From Haloarchaeobius sp. FL176 (GTDB lineage Archaea > Halobacteriota > Halobacteria > Halobacteriales > Natrialbaceae): a stretch of DNA of 64,000 bases. The notes beneath the pieces were generated by a model. It searched no databases. It had not been told where the DNA came from and saw only the letters and a list, made by a program, of their open reading frames with translations. The position numbers and the translations under genes were made by a program. Positions 42,114 through 50,503 of the stretch are shown here, in pieces. How positions within the stretch are numbered: position 1 is the stretch's first letter; each line of letters begins with the position of its first letter. The stretch covers positions 93,600-157,599 of the forward strand of contig NZ_JANJYH010000008.1 in the NCBI RefSeq assembly GCF_024609245.1, read 5' to 3'.

Positions 42114-43109
42114 TTATCCCCCGTAGCCCTCACCCTCGATTGGGCCGCTAAACACGCCGTAGAGGAACTTGAAGTACCACAGTACCAGCAGTAGGACCGG
42201 AAACCCGAGGACCGTCACGAGATTCAGCGCTAGTGGCGACACGACCGCTTCTCTAACCAATAGCCCGGTCGGCGGATAAATCGTCGGGTACAGCAGAACT
42301 GCGACTAAGATCGTCAACAGTGTGGGCAGCGCCAGCGCGCTCGCGAGCCAGGCTCGGTACCGGCCGCGTCTGGCCAGTACGCTCCCGCCCAGCCCGACGG
42401 CGACCGAGAGAGTGACGACTGCAGCGACGGGCAGCGAGAGCACCGCGTCGGCAGCGCCGCCCGCATCGGTCAGGACGACAGTTCCCAGCAGCACGACCAC
42501 ACCGCCAAGGTACGCTAGTGTCGCACCGATGCCGTACGCTCGCAGTTCCGATGCCAGACCGGGCTCGGTCTTGGCTGCGAGGAACGCCGCCCCCGTGACT
42601 ATCGAGACGGCGACCAGGCTGACGCCAGTCAACGCCACTGGTAGCGTCGCCCCGCCGAACAGCCAACGACCCGCGAGCATCCCCAACAGGAGCGGCGCGA
42701 ACACGCTCCCGCCGATGAATGCGAAGTCGGTGTAGCGCTTCCAGCGCTCGTCGTCGCGCTGCTCGCGGAGTTCCGGACCGAGGCCGCGGAACACCAACGC
42801 GACGACGAACCCGAGCGCGAGCAGATAGTTGTCCGCCAGCAGGCGCGAGTACACGCGCGGGAACGCCGCTAGCAGCATCGTCCCGAAGGCGACGACCCAC
42901 ACCTCGTTCGCATCCCAAACCGGTCCGAACGCCGCCAGGAACGTCTCCCGCTCGCGTTCGTCCGTCCGGGTCGCGTATAGCATCCCGATACCGAAGTCGA
43001 ACCCGTCGAGGACGACGTACATCCCCAACGCGAACAGCACGGCGCCGAACCATATCTCGGGCAGCGATTCGACGAGGTACGCGTCGACGGGCAATAGCGG
43101 GTCAGTCAT
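42114..43109 (-). CDS. cydB: Cytochrome bd-type quinol oxidase subunit II
   Basis: This is a 331-residue integral membrane protein. The N-terminal LPEIWFGAVLFALGMYVVLD, then GFDFGIGMLYATRTDERERETF-like segment, and VWDANEVWVVAFGTMLLAAF are the CydB signatures. Nine or so membrane helices follow, ending LNLVTVLGFPVLLLVLWYFK. With CydA it forms a terminal oxidase that reduces O2 with quinol without proton pumping and tolerates low oxygen and stress. Its start overlaps the end of cydA by 8 bp, so the two are translated together. The 3' end abuts the IS5 remnant. Confidence 0.93.
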   Translation of the reverse strand: MTDPLLPVDAYLVESLPEIWFGAVLFALGMYVVLDGFDFGIGMLYATRTDERERETFLAAFGPVWDANEVWVVAFGTMLLAAFPRVYSRLLADNYLLALGFVVALVFRGLGPELREQRDDERWKRYTDFAFIGGSVFAPLLLGMLAGRWLFGGATLPVALTGVSLVAVSIVTGAAFLAAKTEPGLASELRAYGIGATLAYLGGVVVLLGTVVLTDAGGAADAVLSLPVAAVVTLSVAVGLGGSVLARRGRYRAWLASALALPTLLTILVAVLLYPTIYPPTGLLVREAVVSPLALNLVTVLGFPVLLLVLWYFKFLYGVFSGPIEGEGYGG

Positions 43110-44550
43110 CGCTACTCACCCACGGAATCGGGCCGTGCCAGCGGCCGCTACTCGACTCTTGGACGCCGAGTGATCGGAGTTCTTCCCGGACCAGCCACTT
43201 CAGGATGTACAGCGCAGTCAGCATCAACCCGACGTAGAGAACGACGAACCCGACCAGGGTTAGTGTCGCCTCGGCCCCGGTGAGCGTCGATGACACCGCA
43301 TCGCTCGTCTTGAGCTCGCCCTGAATGACCCACGGCTGCCGGCCGATCTCCGTGACGTACCAGCCGGTGAGCAACGCAGCGTAGCCGAACGGCGATGCAG
43401 CGATCATCGCTTTCAGGTAGCGTGTGCTGTCGGCCAACCGGCCTCGGTACGTGAGGAATCCGCCCCAGAACGCGAGTCCTATGAACAGGAACCCGAGTCC
43501 GACCATGAAGCGGAACGACCAGAACACGAGTGCTACTGGGGGGTTCTCCTCGTACTCGTTCAGTCCGATGACCTCGGCGTCGAAGTCCCCGCCACTGGCG
43601 AGGAACGATCCGACTGCGGGAAGACTCACGGTGACGAGGTTCTCGGCTCGCGGGTCGGTAAGTGCTTCAGGTGACTTTGGAAACGCGAGCAGGTGTAGGT
43701 CGGCCTGCCCCGTCTCGTAGTGGGCCTCCATCGCGGCAAACTTCTGTGGCTGGGTGTCCTCGACGTGGCGGCCGTAGGCATCGCCGTGGACCGCTTGGAA
43801 CGGTGCGGAGATTATCAAGAGTACGACAGCCAGCTTGAGTGCGGTGTTCCAGGCTTCAGTGTCGGGCTTTTTCCAGACGATGTACGCCGAGACGCCTGCG
43901 ACCAGCAGTGCGACCGCGATTACCGATGCGTTCATCATATGGACGTACATCCAGGGCATTCGCGGGGTGAGGAACGCGGCGAACGGATCGGTTAGTTTGG
44001 CGACTTCCATCCCGTTGCGGGTGACCATCTCGTAGCCCCGTGGGGTCTGCATCCAAGCGTTGACGATCAGGATCCAGAACCCCGACAGCCAGGCGCCGAA
44101 GCCGACAAGTATTGAAGAGATGACGTATGTTCGGTCCCCGACGCGGTCACGGCCGTACAGCAACACGCCGAGGAAGACGGCCTCTAAGAAGAACGCCATC
44201 TTCGCTTCGAAGGCCAGCGGGCCGCCGATCAGTTCACCCGCCACCTCGGCGAACTGTGGGAAGTTTGTGCCGAACTGGAAGCTCATCGGAATCCCGGTGA
44301 CTGTACCCATCACGAAGCCGACGGCGAAAACCTTCACCCAGAACGAGCGCAATCGCGCATATCGCTGCTCGTTCGTCCGCACGTCTTTCCAGGTGAAGTA
44401 GATAATAAACGGTGCGAGCCCGATCGAAAGGGACGCGAAGATGATGTGAACGGAGATCGTCCATCCGAACTGCATACGACTCGCGACTTCCGGAGATAGG
44501 AACGCCACCCATACTGGGTCGACGGCACTCAGTAGTGTGATTGGACTCAT
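43102..44550 (-). CDS. cydA: Cytochrome bd-type quinol oxidase subunit I
   Basis: This is a 482-residue subunit carrying the haems. Visible are His35 in GWTISVHIIFASLS (haem ligand in helix 1), GGPLAFEAKMAFFLEAVFLG (conserved Glu), GFWILIVNAWMQTPRG, then WMYVHMMNASVIAVAL, and the Met in FWSFRFMVGLGFLFIG. The region between FQAVHGDAYGRHV and that helix is short, so this belongs to the short-Q-loop (Cio-like) type. C-terminal GWYVTEIGRQPWVIQGELKT is the standard end motif. The unusual Ile/Val composition and lower G+C suit horizontal acquisition, as do the surrounding insertion sequences. Confidence 0.94.
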   Translation of the reverse strand: MSPITLLSAVDPVWVAFLSPEVASRMQFGWTISVHIIFASLSIGLAPFIIYFTWKDVRTNEQRYARLRSFWVKVFAVGFVMGTVTGIPMSFQFGTNFPQFAEVAGELIGGPLAFEAKMAFFLEAVFLGVLLYGRDRVGDRTYVISSILVGFGAWLSGFWILIVNAWMQTPRGYEMVTRNGMEVAKLTDPFAAFLTPRMPWMYVHMMNASVIAVALLVAGVSAYIVWKKPDTEAWNTALKLAVVLLIISAPFQAVHGDAYGRHVEDTQPQKFAAMEAHYETGQADLHLLAFPKSPEALTDPRAENLVTVSLPAVGSFLASGGDFDAEVIGLNEYEENPPVALVFWSFRFMVGLGFLFIGLAFWGGFLTYRGRLADSTRYLKAMIAASPFGYAALLTGWYVTEIGRQPWVIQGELKTSDAVSSTLTGAEATLTLVGFVVLYVGLMLTALYILKWLVREELRSLGVQESSSGRWHGPIPWVSSDD

Positions 44551-44740
44551 TCACCTTGCGCTACGACACAATAGCTTTTGAGTAGCCACATGGTTTCCAC
44601 TTTGGAGTATTCACCACAACATTTTTGATTATTAGAACTATACTCTTTGTACACCTCAATCGCCGTATCAGATACGATAACTGGTGGATACAGAGGTTGA
44701 GACTCGTCGTCTCATACGGCTTACGTGACTCTTTTCGTGG
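44551..44740 (-). pseudogene. Possible 3' half of the IS-interrupted lipoprotein gene
   Basis: On the far side of the IS6 element, minus frames give EKSHV next to the element and then, after a shift, DDESQPLYPPVIVSDTAIEV followed by YKEYSS and a stop at 44551-44553. Such a stretch would continue the envelope-protein frame that ends ...TGEDGEE at the other IS border. The match is by style and position only, and at least one frameshift is needed, so this is tentative. Confidence 0.35.
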
Positions 44741-45481
44741 CACTGTCTAGTTAAGCCAGTTTGAGAAGCGAGCAGGTCGTTGAGTTAGTTGGTTCAAATG
44801 CTCGCAGACCTGCTCAGCGAGTGCTTTGCGGCGGATTTAGAAGAAACTTGGGAGCGTGAGCGGACAGCAACGCCCGTCAGGGCGTTTGCTGTCCGGCTTC
44901 ACGCGACCGGTTGTTCTCTCAGAGAGACAACAACGATTCTCGCGGAATTAGGCGTTGAACGCTCTCATCAAGCAGTTTGGCAATGGGTGCATCGGCTGTC
45001 TGACAGCGCACCCGGCCCGCCTGAGGCGCAGCCGAAGCGGGTCGCGGTCGACGAGACTGCTGTCAAAATTAACGGCGAGTGGTCTTGGTTGTACGCTGCA
45101 ATAGACACCGACACAAAACTCATTCTTGACGTTGCATTGTTCGGACGCCATGGCACGGATCCGGCGGCTGCGTTCCTGTCTGGACTGGCGGAGAAACACG
45201 ATCTCTCGAACGCAACGCTTCTCGTCGATCAGTTCGGCTATCGGACTGCAATTGCACGATTAGGGTTAAACGGTCGGGTTGACTATACCGACCGAAACCT
45301 CATTGAAAAATGGTTTCACACGCTTAAAATGCGGCTCGACCGTTTCCACAATTCGTGGGTGGGCAGTCGGCGGAGCGTTCGCCAGTGGCTTGCGCTATTT
45401 GCGCATTATTATAACCGTCTCAGACCGCACCAATCGCTCGATGATCGAACGCCAGCTGACGAGGTTCTAAACTAGACAGTG
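44741..45481 (+). mobile_element. IS6-type insertion sequence
   Basis: The element spans 741 bp. Its ends are a perfect 12-bp inverted repeat: CACTGTCTAGTT at 44741-44752 and AACTAGACAGTG at 45470-45481. It contains one intact transposase gene. The flanking eight bases (tttcgtgg on the left, tcttcctc on the right) do not match, so no target duplication is visible. This suggests recombination or deletion after insertion. It interrupts a lipoprotein gene read on the minus strand. Confidence 0.85.
44798..45475 (+). CDS. IS6-family DDE transposase
   Basis: This is a 225-residue transposase starting MLADLLSECFAADLEETWER. An N-terminal HTH (CSLRETTTILAELGVERSHQ, then VWQWVHRL) binds the element ends. 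The catalytic triad is visible as VAVDETAVKINGEWSWLYAA (Asp), LLVDQFGYRTAIARLG (Asp) and RNLIEKWFHTLKMRLDRFHN (Glu). The C-terminus WLALFAHYYNRLRPHQSLDD is typical. The length is that of haloarchaeal ISH14/ISH29-like members. The stop lies within the right inverted repeat. It seems intact and may be active. Confidence 0.92.
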   Translation: MLADLLSECFAADLEETWERERTATPVRAFAVRLHATGCSLRETTTILAELGVERSHQAVWQWVHRLSDSAPGPPEAQPKRVAVDETAVKINGEWSWLYAAIDTDTKLILDVALFGRHGTDPAAAFLSGLAEKHDLSNATLLVDQFGYRTAIARLGLNGRVDYTDRNLIEKWFHTLKMRLDRFHNSWVGSRRSVRQWLALFAHYYNRLRPHQSLDDRTPADEVLN

Positions 45482-45702
45482 TCTTCCTCACCATCCTCTC
45501 CCGTTACTAATGTGTTTATATCAACAAGAGAGCTAGTGTGATTTCTGAGTCTTAGATGAAGGTGCTCACTTGGAAGATCATTACAACTTGATTCACTTTC
45601 TTCGGTTGCTCTATCATTGGATGAGTTCCCAATTTTGTTGACGCAACCTGCTAAGGTAGCAATCATAGCGGGGCATCCGGTTATCAGGGAGCGTCTATTC
45701 AT
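45482..45702 (-). pseudogene. Lipoprotein gene interrupted by the IS6 element
   Basis: The minus frame from ATG 45702 reads MNRRSLITGCPAMIATLAGC, a signal peptide with an RR motif and a LAGC lipobox. About 50 residues follow, including HLHLRLRNHTSSLVDINTLV, typical of haloarchaeal envelope lipoproteins with a beta domain. After TGEDGEE the frame runs into the IS inverted repeat and stops within it (DTV-stop). The remainder may lie beyond the element at 44.55-44.74 kb. The gene is therefore disrupted. Confidence 0.65.
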
Positions 45703-45961
45703 ACCTAATAATTCGGGATGGTAATAAGTAAACATTGGGCAAGGTAGAATGCGTTTTTACCAAGATTGGCTGCACTTCAGGTCTTCCAGCCCTCAAAGTA
45801 ATCACCAGAAATACCGTCCACAATTCCGATTTCGGGCCCATCAAATTCTCAAAATTAGGAGCAGCGAAATAACTGGGTAAGATAATGCGGTATCCGACTG
45901 CAGTCGCAGTTTTCGAGTCGAAGTCATACTTCCGTTGTCAAGGAGGAACCTTCCCATAGAC

Positions 45962-46385
45962 CCCGAGTTACAGCAGAACCCGGTTACGAGCCATCTCCAG
46001 CGCCGCGTAGAGCGCTCGCTGCTTGTTGAGGGGTTAGAACTCCGGGAGTGTAGTAGATGTCTCGATGGCGTCGCAGATCATTTCGTCGAAGTGGTCGGGT
46101 GAGAGCGTGGCGCTGTTTGGACGTCTAGGCCTGCTGATCACCGGGCTTGGGGCCGTCGTCTTCAGGCAGCGCGCCATCGCACTTGCCCGGTGCGCGTACT
46201 GGACTTCAAGATACCTCTCGTTGACACACCAGCCACACCACACAGAGATATAGCGATAATTGGTTTGGACGGTGTTCTGCTTGAGTCCACGGTCATCCGG
46301 CGAAATCCTGAGCGTATTCGCGGAAGACGCGTTCGTCGAGATTCTCGAAAGCGAGGTCCAAGTCGGCATTTTCAGGGACAATCAT
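45962..46385 (-). pseudogene. Decayed tyrosine integrase
   Basis: Pieces in different minus frames align in order with the integrase at 8.3-9.5 kb. They are ENLDERVFREYAQDFAG (from ATG 46385), DRGLKQNTVQTNYRYISVWC followed by GWCVNERYLEVQYAHRASAM, and PLNKQRALYAALEMARNRVL before another stop near 45963. The intact gene has LDERVFREYARHLAGDRGLK, then PNTVQTYYAYVSAWCGWCVN and PLDRGRARYRAIRAARDRAL at these places. At least two frameshifts and two stops are present, and the catalytic domain is lost. Confidence 0.8.
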
Positions 46386-46416
46386 GGTCCATAGTCTTGT
46401 GAAGTGTTGAACGCAG

Positions 46417-46926
46417 TCAGTCACACAGACAGACGCCGCCTTCCCGTATCTGGCTCACTGCGAACTGATGGACAGCATTGGCGAGGTCGGTCATTGCTTC
46501 CGCTTGTTCTTCAGTTGGACGCCCACCGCCGTAATAACTCTCTGTCCGGTTCTCGCTGTAGAGGTCCTTCATCGCCTTTGCGGTCTCCCGCTCAAATAGC
46601 CCGATCTGGTGGGCGCGCTCGTAGCTGAACTGGTGGTCCTGAAAGTCCTGAAGCGTATCCTTCGTCATTGCGAGCGCGTACGCCTCAATTGACCGTTCGA
46701 TACCGCCGAAACAGACCTCGATGACGGCCGTGTAGTACCCGTCCTGTGCTTGGAGGGTGTCAACGACTTCAAGAAGGCGACACGCTTTCGTCAGCTGTGT
46801 CTTCCAGTCTTCATCAGAACTAATCCCATCTTCGAAGGTTGGTCGGCCGCGTCCAACCCTCTCGAAGGCATCCTGTGCGCGGTCGAGTGCTTCGAGTACG
46901 GCATCCGGGTCTGAGCCGTTACTCAT
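46417..46926 (-). CDS. HEPN-domain protein, partner of an MNT nucleotidyltransferase
   Basis: This is a 169-residue helical protein starting MSNGSDPDAVLEALDRAQDA. The layout CRLLEVVDTLQAQDGYYTAV, then GGIERSIEAYALAMTKDTLQ and ERETAKAMKDLYSENRTESY fits the HEPN fold found in MNT/HEPN toxin-antitoxin pairs, where HEPN is often an RNase toxin. The usual R-x4-6-H motif is not clear; RTESYYGGGRPTEEQ stands at the place. The start overlaps the end of the MNT gene by 8 bp, so the two are co-translated. Function by family: toxin or effector, controlled by AMPylation from the MNT partner. Confidence 0.78.
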   Translation of the reverse strand: MSNGSDPDAVLEALDRAQDAFERVGRGRPTFEDGISSDEDWKTQLTKACRLLEVVDTLQAQDGYYTAVIEVCFGGIERSIEAYALAMTKDTLQDFQDHQFSYERAHQIGLFERETAKAMKDLYSENRTESYYGGGRPTEEQAEAMTDLANAVHQFAVSQIREGGVCLCD

Positions 46927-47614
46927 CGTCGTCTCCTGCCTCCAGGAGGAGGTTTTCGACGGTTTCGAAGTCGTTCGTCTTGTAGACCGGAATTCCTGAA
47001 ACAACGATTTCCCGAATATCCTCGGTGTACGCCGGGATTGCCTGGACAGCCTCGACGTCGATATCGTAGGCGTATCGGTTACCATCGAACTTCGTGTCTT
47101 CGAGGTCACGGGCTATGGCGTTCGCTTCGCGTTGGCTTTCGGCGCGCCCTGTACGGGTTAGCACCCAGAGGTCTATATCACTCCGTCGGTCAGCCTCGCC
47201 TCGAGCCACACTCCCATACAGGATGATGCCAACGACGTCGTTGATGTTCTCGCGGAGCTCCGTGACCGCAGCTTTGACTGGTTGGTGATACTCCGATTGG
47301 GGAATACGGAGGAGTGGATCATCTGGGATAGACAGGCGCTGTCTATTGATTCGGACGAGTCTTTGGTTGCTTTCGGGAGATTCGACGAGCAAGTCGTTCG
47401 CGCTGAGAACGTTCACTGCCCGTCGGACGGACTGGTGTGGGTGACCGATCTGTGTTGCGAGCTCTCGCAGTGAGAAGTTACTGAATCGGTGGTTTGTTAA
47501 AAATAGGAGGACGTCGCTCGTCGCCTTGTGTTTGAATAACGTCGGGTCTTGCGGGGGTATTGAAAGCGAAATTGCTGCCCCGGGTGAATTCTCAGTATCC
47601 GCCTCACGGTTCAT
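46919..47614 (-). CDS. MNT-type nucleotidyltransferase with winged helix
   Basis: This is a 231-residue protein from ATG 47614. A winged helix covers about 28-90 (VLLFLTNHRFSNFSLRELAT, then PHQSVRRAVNVLSANDLLVE). The minimal nucleotidyltransferase domain follows with the signature ILYGSVARGEADRRSDIDLW (G-S-x-R-G and D-x-D metal ligands) and a later acidic strand YDIDVEAV. In MNT/HEPN pairs this part AMPylates and silences the HEPN toxin. The fused wing may autoregulate the operon. A TATA box 24-30 nt upstream fixes this ATG as a leaderless-type start. Confidence 0.85.
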   Translation of the reverse strand: MNREADTENSPGAAISLSIPPQDPTLFKHKATSDVLLFLTNHRFSNFSLRELATQIGHPHQSVRRAVNVLSANDLLVESPESNQRLVRINRQRLSIPDDPLLRIPQSEYHQPVKAAVTELRENINDVVGIILYGSVARGEADRRSDIDLWVLTRTGRAESQREANAIARDLEDTKFDGNRYAYDIDVEAVQAIPAYTEDIREIVVSGIPVYKTNDFETVENLLLEAGDDDE

Positions 47615-47636
47615 ATGCCGTATCACGGTCCACTAC

Positions 47637-47644
47637 TATAAAAA
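47637..47644 (-). promoter_or_regulatory. TATA box of the MNT/HEPN operon
   Basis: On the minus strand the sequence reads tttttata (plus strand tataaaaa at 47637-47644). Its centre is about 26 nt upstream of ATG 47614, the spacing of leaderless haloarchaeal promoters. It favours that ATG over the GTG at 47626. Confidence 0.5.
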
Positions 47645-48210
47645 CATTATATGTGATTCGGATTTACCCTAAATATCTCTTCTAACAGCAGCGGACGTGT
47701 GGAGAAATAAATCGACACCAGGCCCCTGGTCTATCACGAGGGCTATCCTCACCGCCTACGCGAGCTCGGCTGAAGAGACCCAGAGTAATCTCGGACCCTG
47801 TTCTTGACGGCTCTCCCTGGGGGAAACGGTGATATGAGGCAGTTGCAGCATTCGTACTTCCCCGACTGCGTCGGGGTACCTCAAAGTGGTCGTGATTATT
47901 GAAGTAATCATGTCCAAACGTATATTCGCCCAAAGTATCCAATTCCAGTAGTAGAGGTGCTAATGGTCGAGAAATCCAGTTTATAAACTGTATATGGCTA
48001 TACCAAAGCGAGATCGCGGGGAGTTGAGACTACAGCGGGTTTAGCGGGGTCAGCATGCGTGGTTTCGGGCGAATTGCAGATGACGATCGACCTCGGACAC
48101 TGCGCCAACCGTTGATTCTCCTCAGAAGTCCAACCGATGCTGCTCTTGAGCACGGGACTGCGCAGCGCTGCCGCTATTGAGTAAGGCGACCGACCGCGTT
48201 GGAGGGGTGT
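47645..48210. other. Intergenic stretch with a CCCCGAC hairpin
   Basis: This 566-bp stretch has one 86-codon minus frame (47682-47942) without recognised motif. A perfect 7-bp hairpin CCCCGAC-tgc-GTCGGGG lies at 47860-47876. Hairpins of this kind occur near the ends of IS200/IS605-type elements, so the stretch may be the relic of such an element, but no transposase part was identified. Confidence 0.35.
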
Positions 48211-49891
48211 CTATCCGATTCCCGTCTGTTTCTTCAACAGCGTGAGCGTGTTGTCGGCGGTCACCATCGGCGCATGTTCGTATTCACCGGTCAACTCGAC
48301 CTGTACGAGTAGGTCCACCGCTCGCCAAATTGAGTACAGGAGACACGCGAACGCGAAGTAGAAGAACCGAAGCCCGAAATGCTTCGACGTCGTCGCGGCC
48401 ATGAACCGCTTGATTGACCTGTACCCGCTCTCGATTTCCCACCTGTAGCCGTACTCTGTAAGGTGCCCGCTCCCCCGATTCGACATAAACACCGAATACT
48501 GTCGATGGTCATCATGCTCTGCGTCCTCTTCCCGTCGATAGATCAACGTCGTCTCGTGCCACTCGTTCTTTCCGAGGTGGAGCTTCCGGTCGGTCTCGTA
48601 CCGATCTTGGTCGCGCTGGATTAACCGCTTCGCTTGGGCTTTCTCGCTGGTCTGCATCCGCTTTGGGACGACGTACGAGAGTCCACGCTGGCTGAGCATC
48701 TCCAAAACGTGCTGGCTATCGAACTCCCGGTCCATCAGCACATTATCGACGTGGACGAGGTTCTCAGCTGAATCCAGCAAGTCCTCGACGATTGCTTTGC
48801 GTGATTCGCCTTTCCGTACCGGACGAGCATCGAGCACGAGTGGCACCGCATTGCCGACCAACTGGACTGTCGCCCAGTGGTAGGCGTACTCGTCAGTGTT
48901 CTCTTTCGTCCCGATGATCTCGTCCTCGAGGCCGGTCCGATCGCCTGTGAACGGGTCCGCTTCTGTGATATCAATAGCGACGATTCCGGCCCGGAAGAAC
49001 TGCTCTGTCTCCGCTACCTCGTTCAAGAGCCTGTCGACGGCCTGTCGGTACATCTCGCGAATCTTCTCGATGGAGAGCTTACGGATGTGGTCGCGATGGG
49101 CGTGGCCCAACGGTGTCCGATCTCGGTTTGATTCGTAGACGAAGCTGCGAGCACCCTCGTTGGCAGCCAGATTCTCGCGAAGCCCCAGATACGTCTGTAA
49201 TCCCCAGTAGGCGTTCTCGTGAATCTCACAGCCCTCACCTCGGGCCAGCGAGAATGCCGGGAAGACAACGCGGCTAACGTGGTCTGTAATCCTCGCCGCC
49301 TGTTCCAGAATACTTTGCTCGTCCGGTCTCGGATCTACATTGTCGCTATCGCGGTACCGGAGCTTCCGCTGAGGATCGCGTGGAACCGAAACACCCGCAT
49401 TTTGGGCTTTAATGAGAATTGTCCGACCGGCTGTCTCGACGGTTTCGCGAAGATCTGCAGTGAACCGATTGTTCCAACTCCGCCACAACGTCGACTGACC
49501 CGGGGACCGTCTCTAACCCTAACTGATCGCAGAGCAAAGGATGGCGGTTGAGGTACTCGACGAGCGCGGTTTCGTGGTCCCATCCGTAGTATTCTTTTAG
49601 CACGAACAGCCGAAAGAGGGTATCCATCCCGTAGCTGGTCGACCCTGCATAGTGATCGTGTGTGCTGAATTTGAAATACGCCAGCGGGAGTGAACAGACG
49701 AACTGCTCAATGGAGGTATGGTCGTCGTGTCTGAACCACGTTTGTGCGACGATCCGAATGTCCGATTCCAGTGCGGGGAGCGATGCCCGATCGTACAACG
49801 GCGTCGATTCGTATACTGGCCAGTCAGTGTATGATTGGCTGGCGATCTGTCGAAAGACAGTCCGGCAAGAATTGAGAGTCGGTGCCACCAC
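48211..49891 (-). pseudogene. IS4-like DDE transposase split by one frameshift
   Basis: The first frame (49891 to about 49500) gives CRTVFRQIASQSYTDWPVYE, GMDTLFRLFVLKEYYGWDHE and LVEYLNRHPLLCDQLGLETV. The second (49488-48211) continues with WRSWNNRFTADLRETVETAG. The relative at 40.0-40.9 kb reads VPNQSTLWRSW there, so one extra base lies in the run gacccgggg at about 49497-49505. The DDE residues are AGIVAIDITEADPF, DNVLMDREFDSQHVL and YRWEIESGYRSIKRFMAATT. The C-terminus LRFFYFAFACLLYSIWRAVD is complete. It could work only with a programmed frameshift or if the extra base is an assembly error. Confidence 0.85.
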
Positions 49892-50056
49892 GAGACGCTA
49901 AGTACGACTCGATCAAGAACACCGTCCTCTCGACAGGGACCTGCTCATCAGTTGACTCCTCGATGGTTACCCCGATTATATCTTTACTACTCAAGAACTG
50001 CTTCTGCGGCGGCTTCTGTCTCAATCCAACAGCATTCCGCATACTGAACGGCCAGT

Positions 50057-50503
50057 TCACTCTGTTCGCTGAGTGTCGAAAATCACCCCGAGTACACCGA
50101 CGATGAGTACACCGACACCGGCCAGTATGATCAAGAGATTCCCGTTCTCGACGCCGAATCCGATAACGAATACACCGACCATCGCCGAGATCACCCCCCC
50201 AGCGTGGCGGACAACCGAGTACTCCTCTTCTGAGTCGGGGGTACCATCGCCGTCAGTATCGGTCGTCCCTTCTTCAGAGTCGGGGACGCCGTCACCATCA
50301 GTGTCGGTCGTGCGCGCTCCACGAATTGCGGCCCCGGTAACTGCGATGATCGAGAGGAATACACCAGCCCAGTACAGCGGATTAGCCGAACCGATACCGA
50401 CGGCAGAGATTGCCAGGGACAGCGCTGCGATCAAAATACCCACTACAGCGAGCCGACTTCCCCATCGGAGGCCATCGGTAAGGGTGTCGGAGCGCTCACT
50501 CAT
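50057..50503 (-). CDS. Four-helix membrane protein with two type 3 repeats in its central loop
   Basis: This is a 148-residue protein from MSERSDTLTDGLRWGSRLAV (another in-frame ATG at 50512 adds three residues). Helices lie at about 17-38, 43-61, 101-117 and 122-142. Between helices 2 and 3 are two Asp-rich repeats, TTDTDGDGVPDSEEG and TTDTDGDGTPDSEEE, the same motif as in the giant protein encoded just upstream. Its start overlaps the giant gene's stop by 8 bp. The basic RGAR after helix 2 and basic N-terminus place the repeat loop in the cytoplasm by the positive-inside rule. A calcium-responsive partner of the giant surface protein is an attractive inference. Confidence 0.8.
   Translation of the reverse strand: MSERSDTLTDGLRWGSRLAVVGILIAALSLAISAVGIGSANPLYWAGVFLSIIAVTGAAIRGARTTDTDGDGVPDSEEGTTDTDGDGTPDSEEEYSVVRHAGGVISAMVGVFVIGFGVENGNLLIILAGVGVLIVGVLGVIFDTQRTE

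Noticed and set aside
49824..50060. 78-codon minus frame between the transposase and the four-helix gene
   Set aside because: Half of it is the transposase 5' end in another frame; no motif, no start signal.
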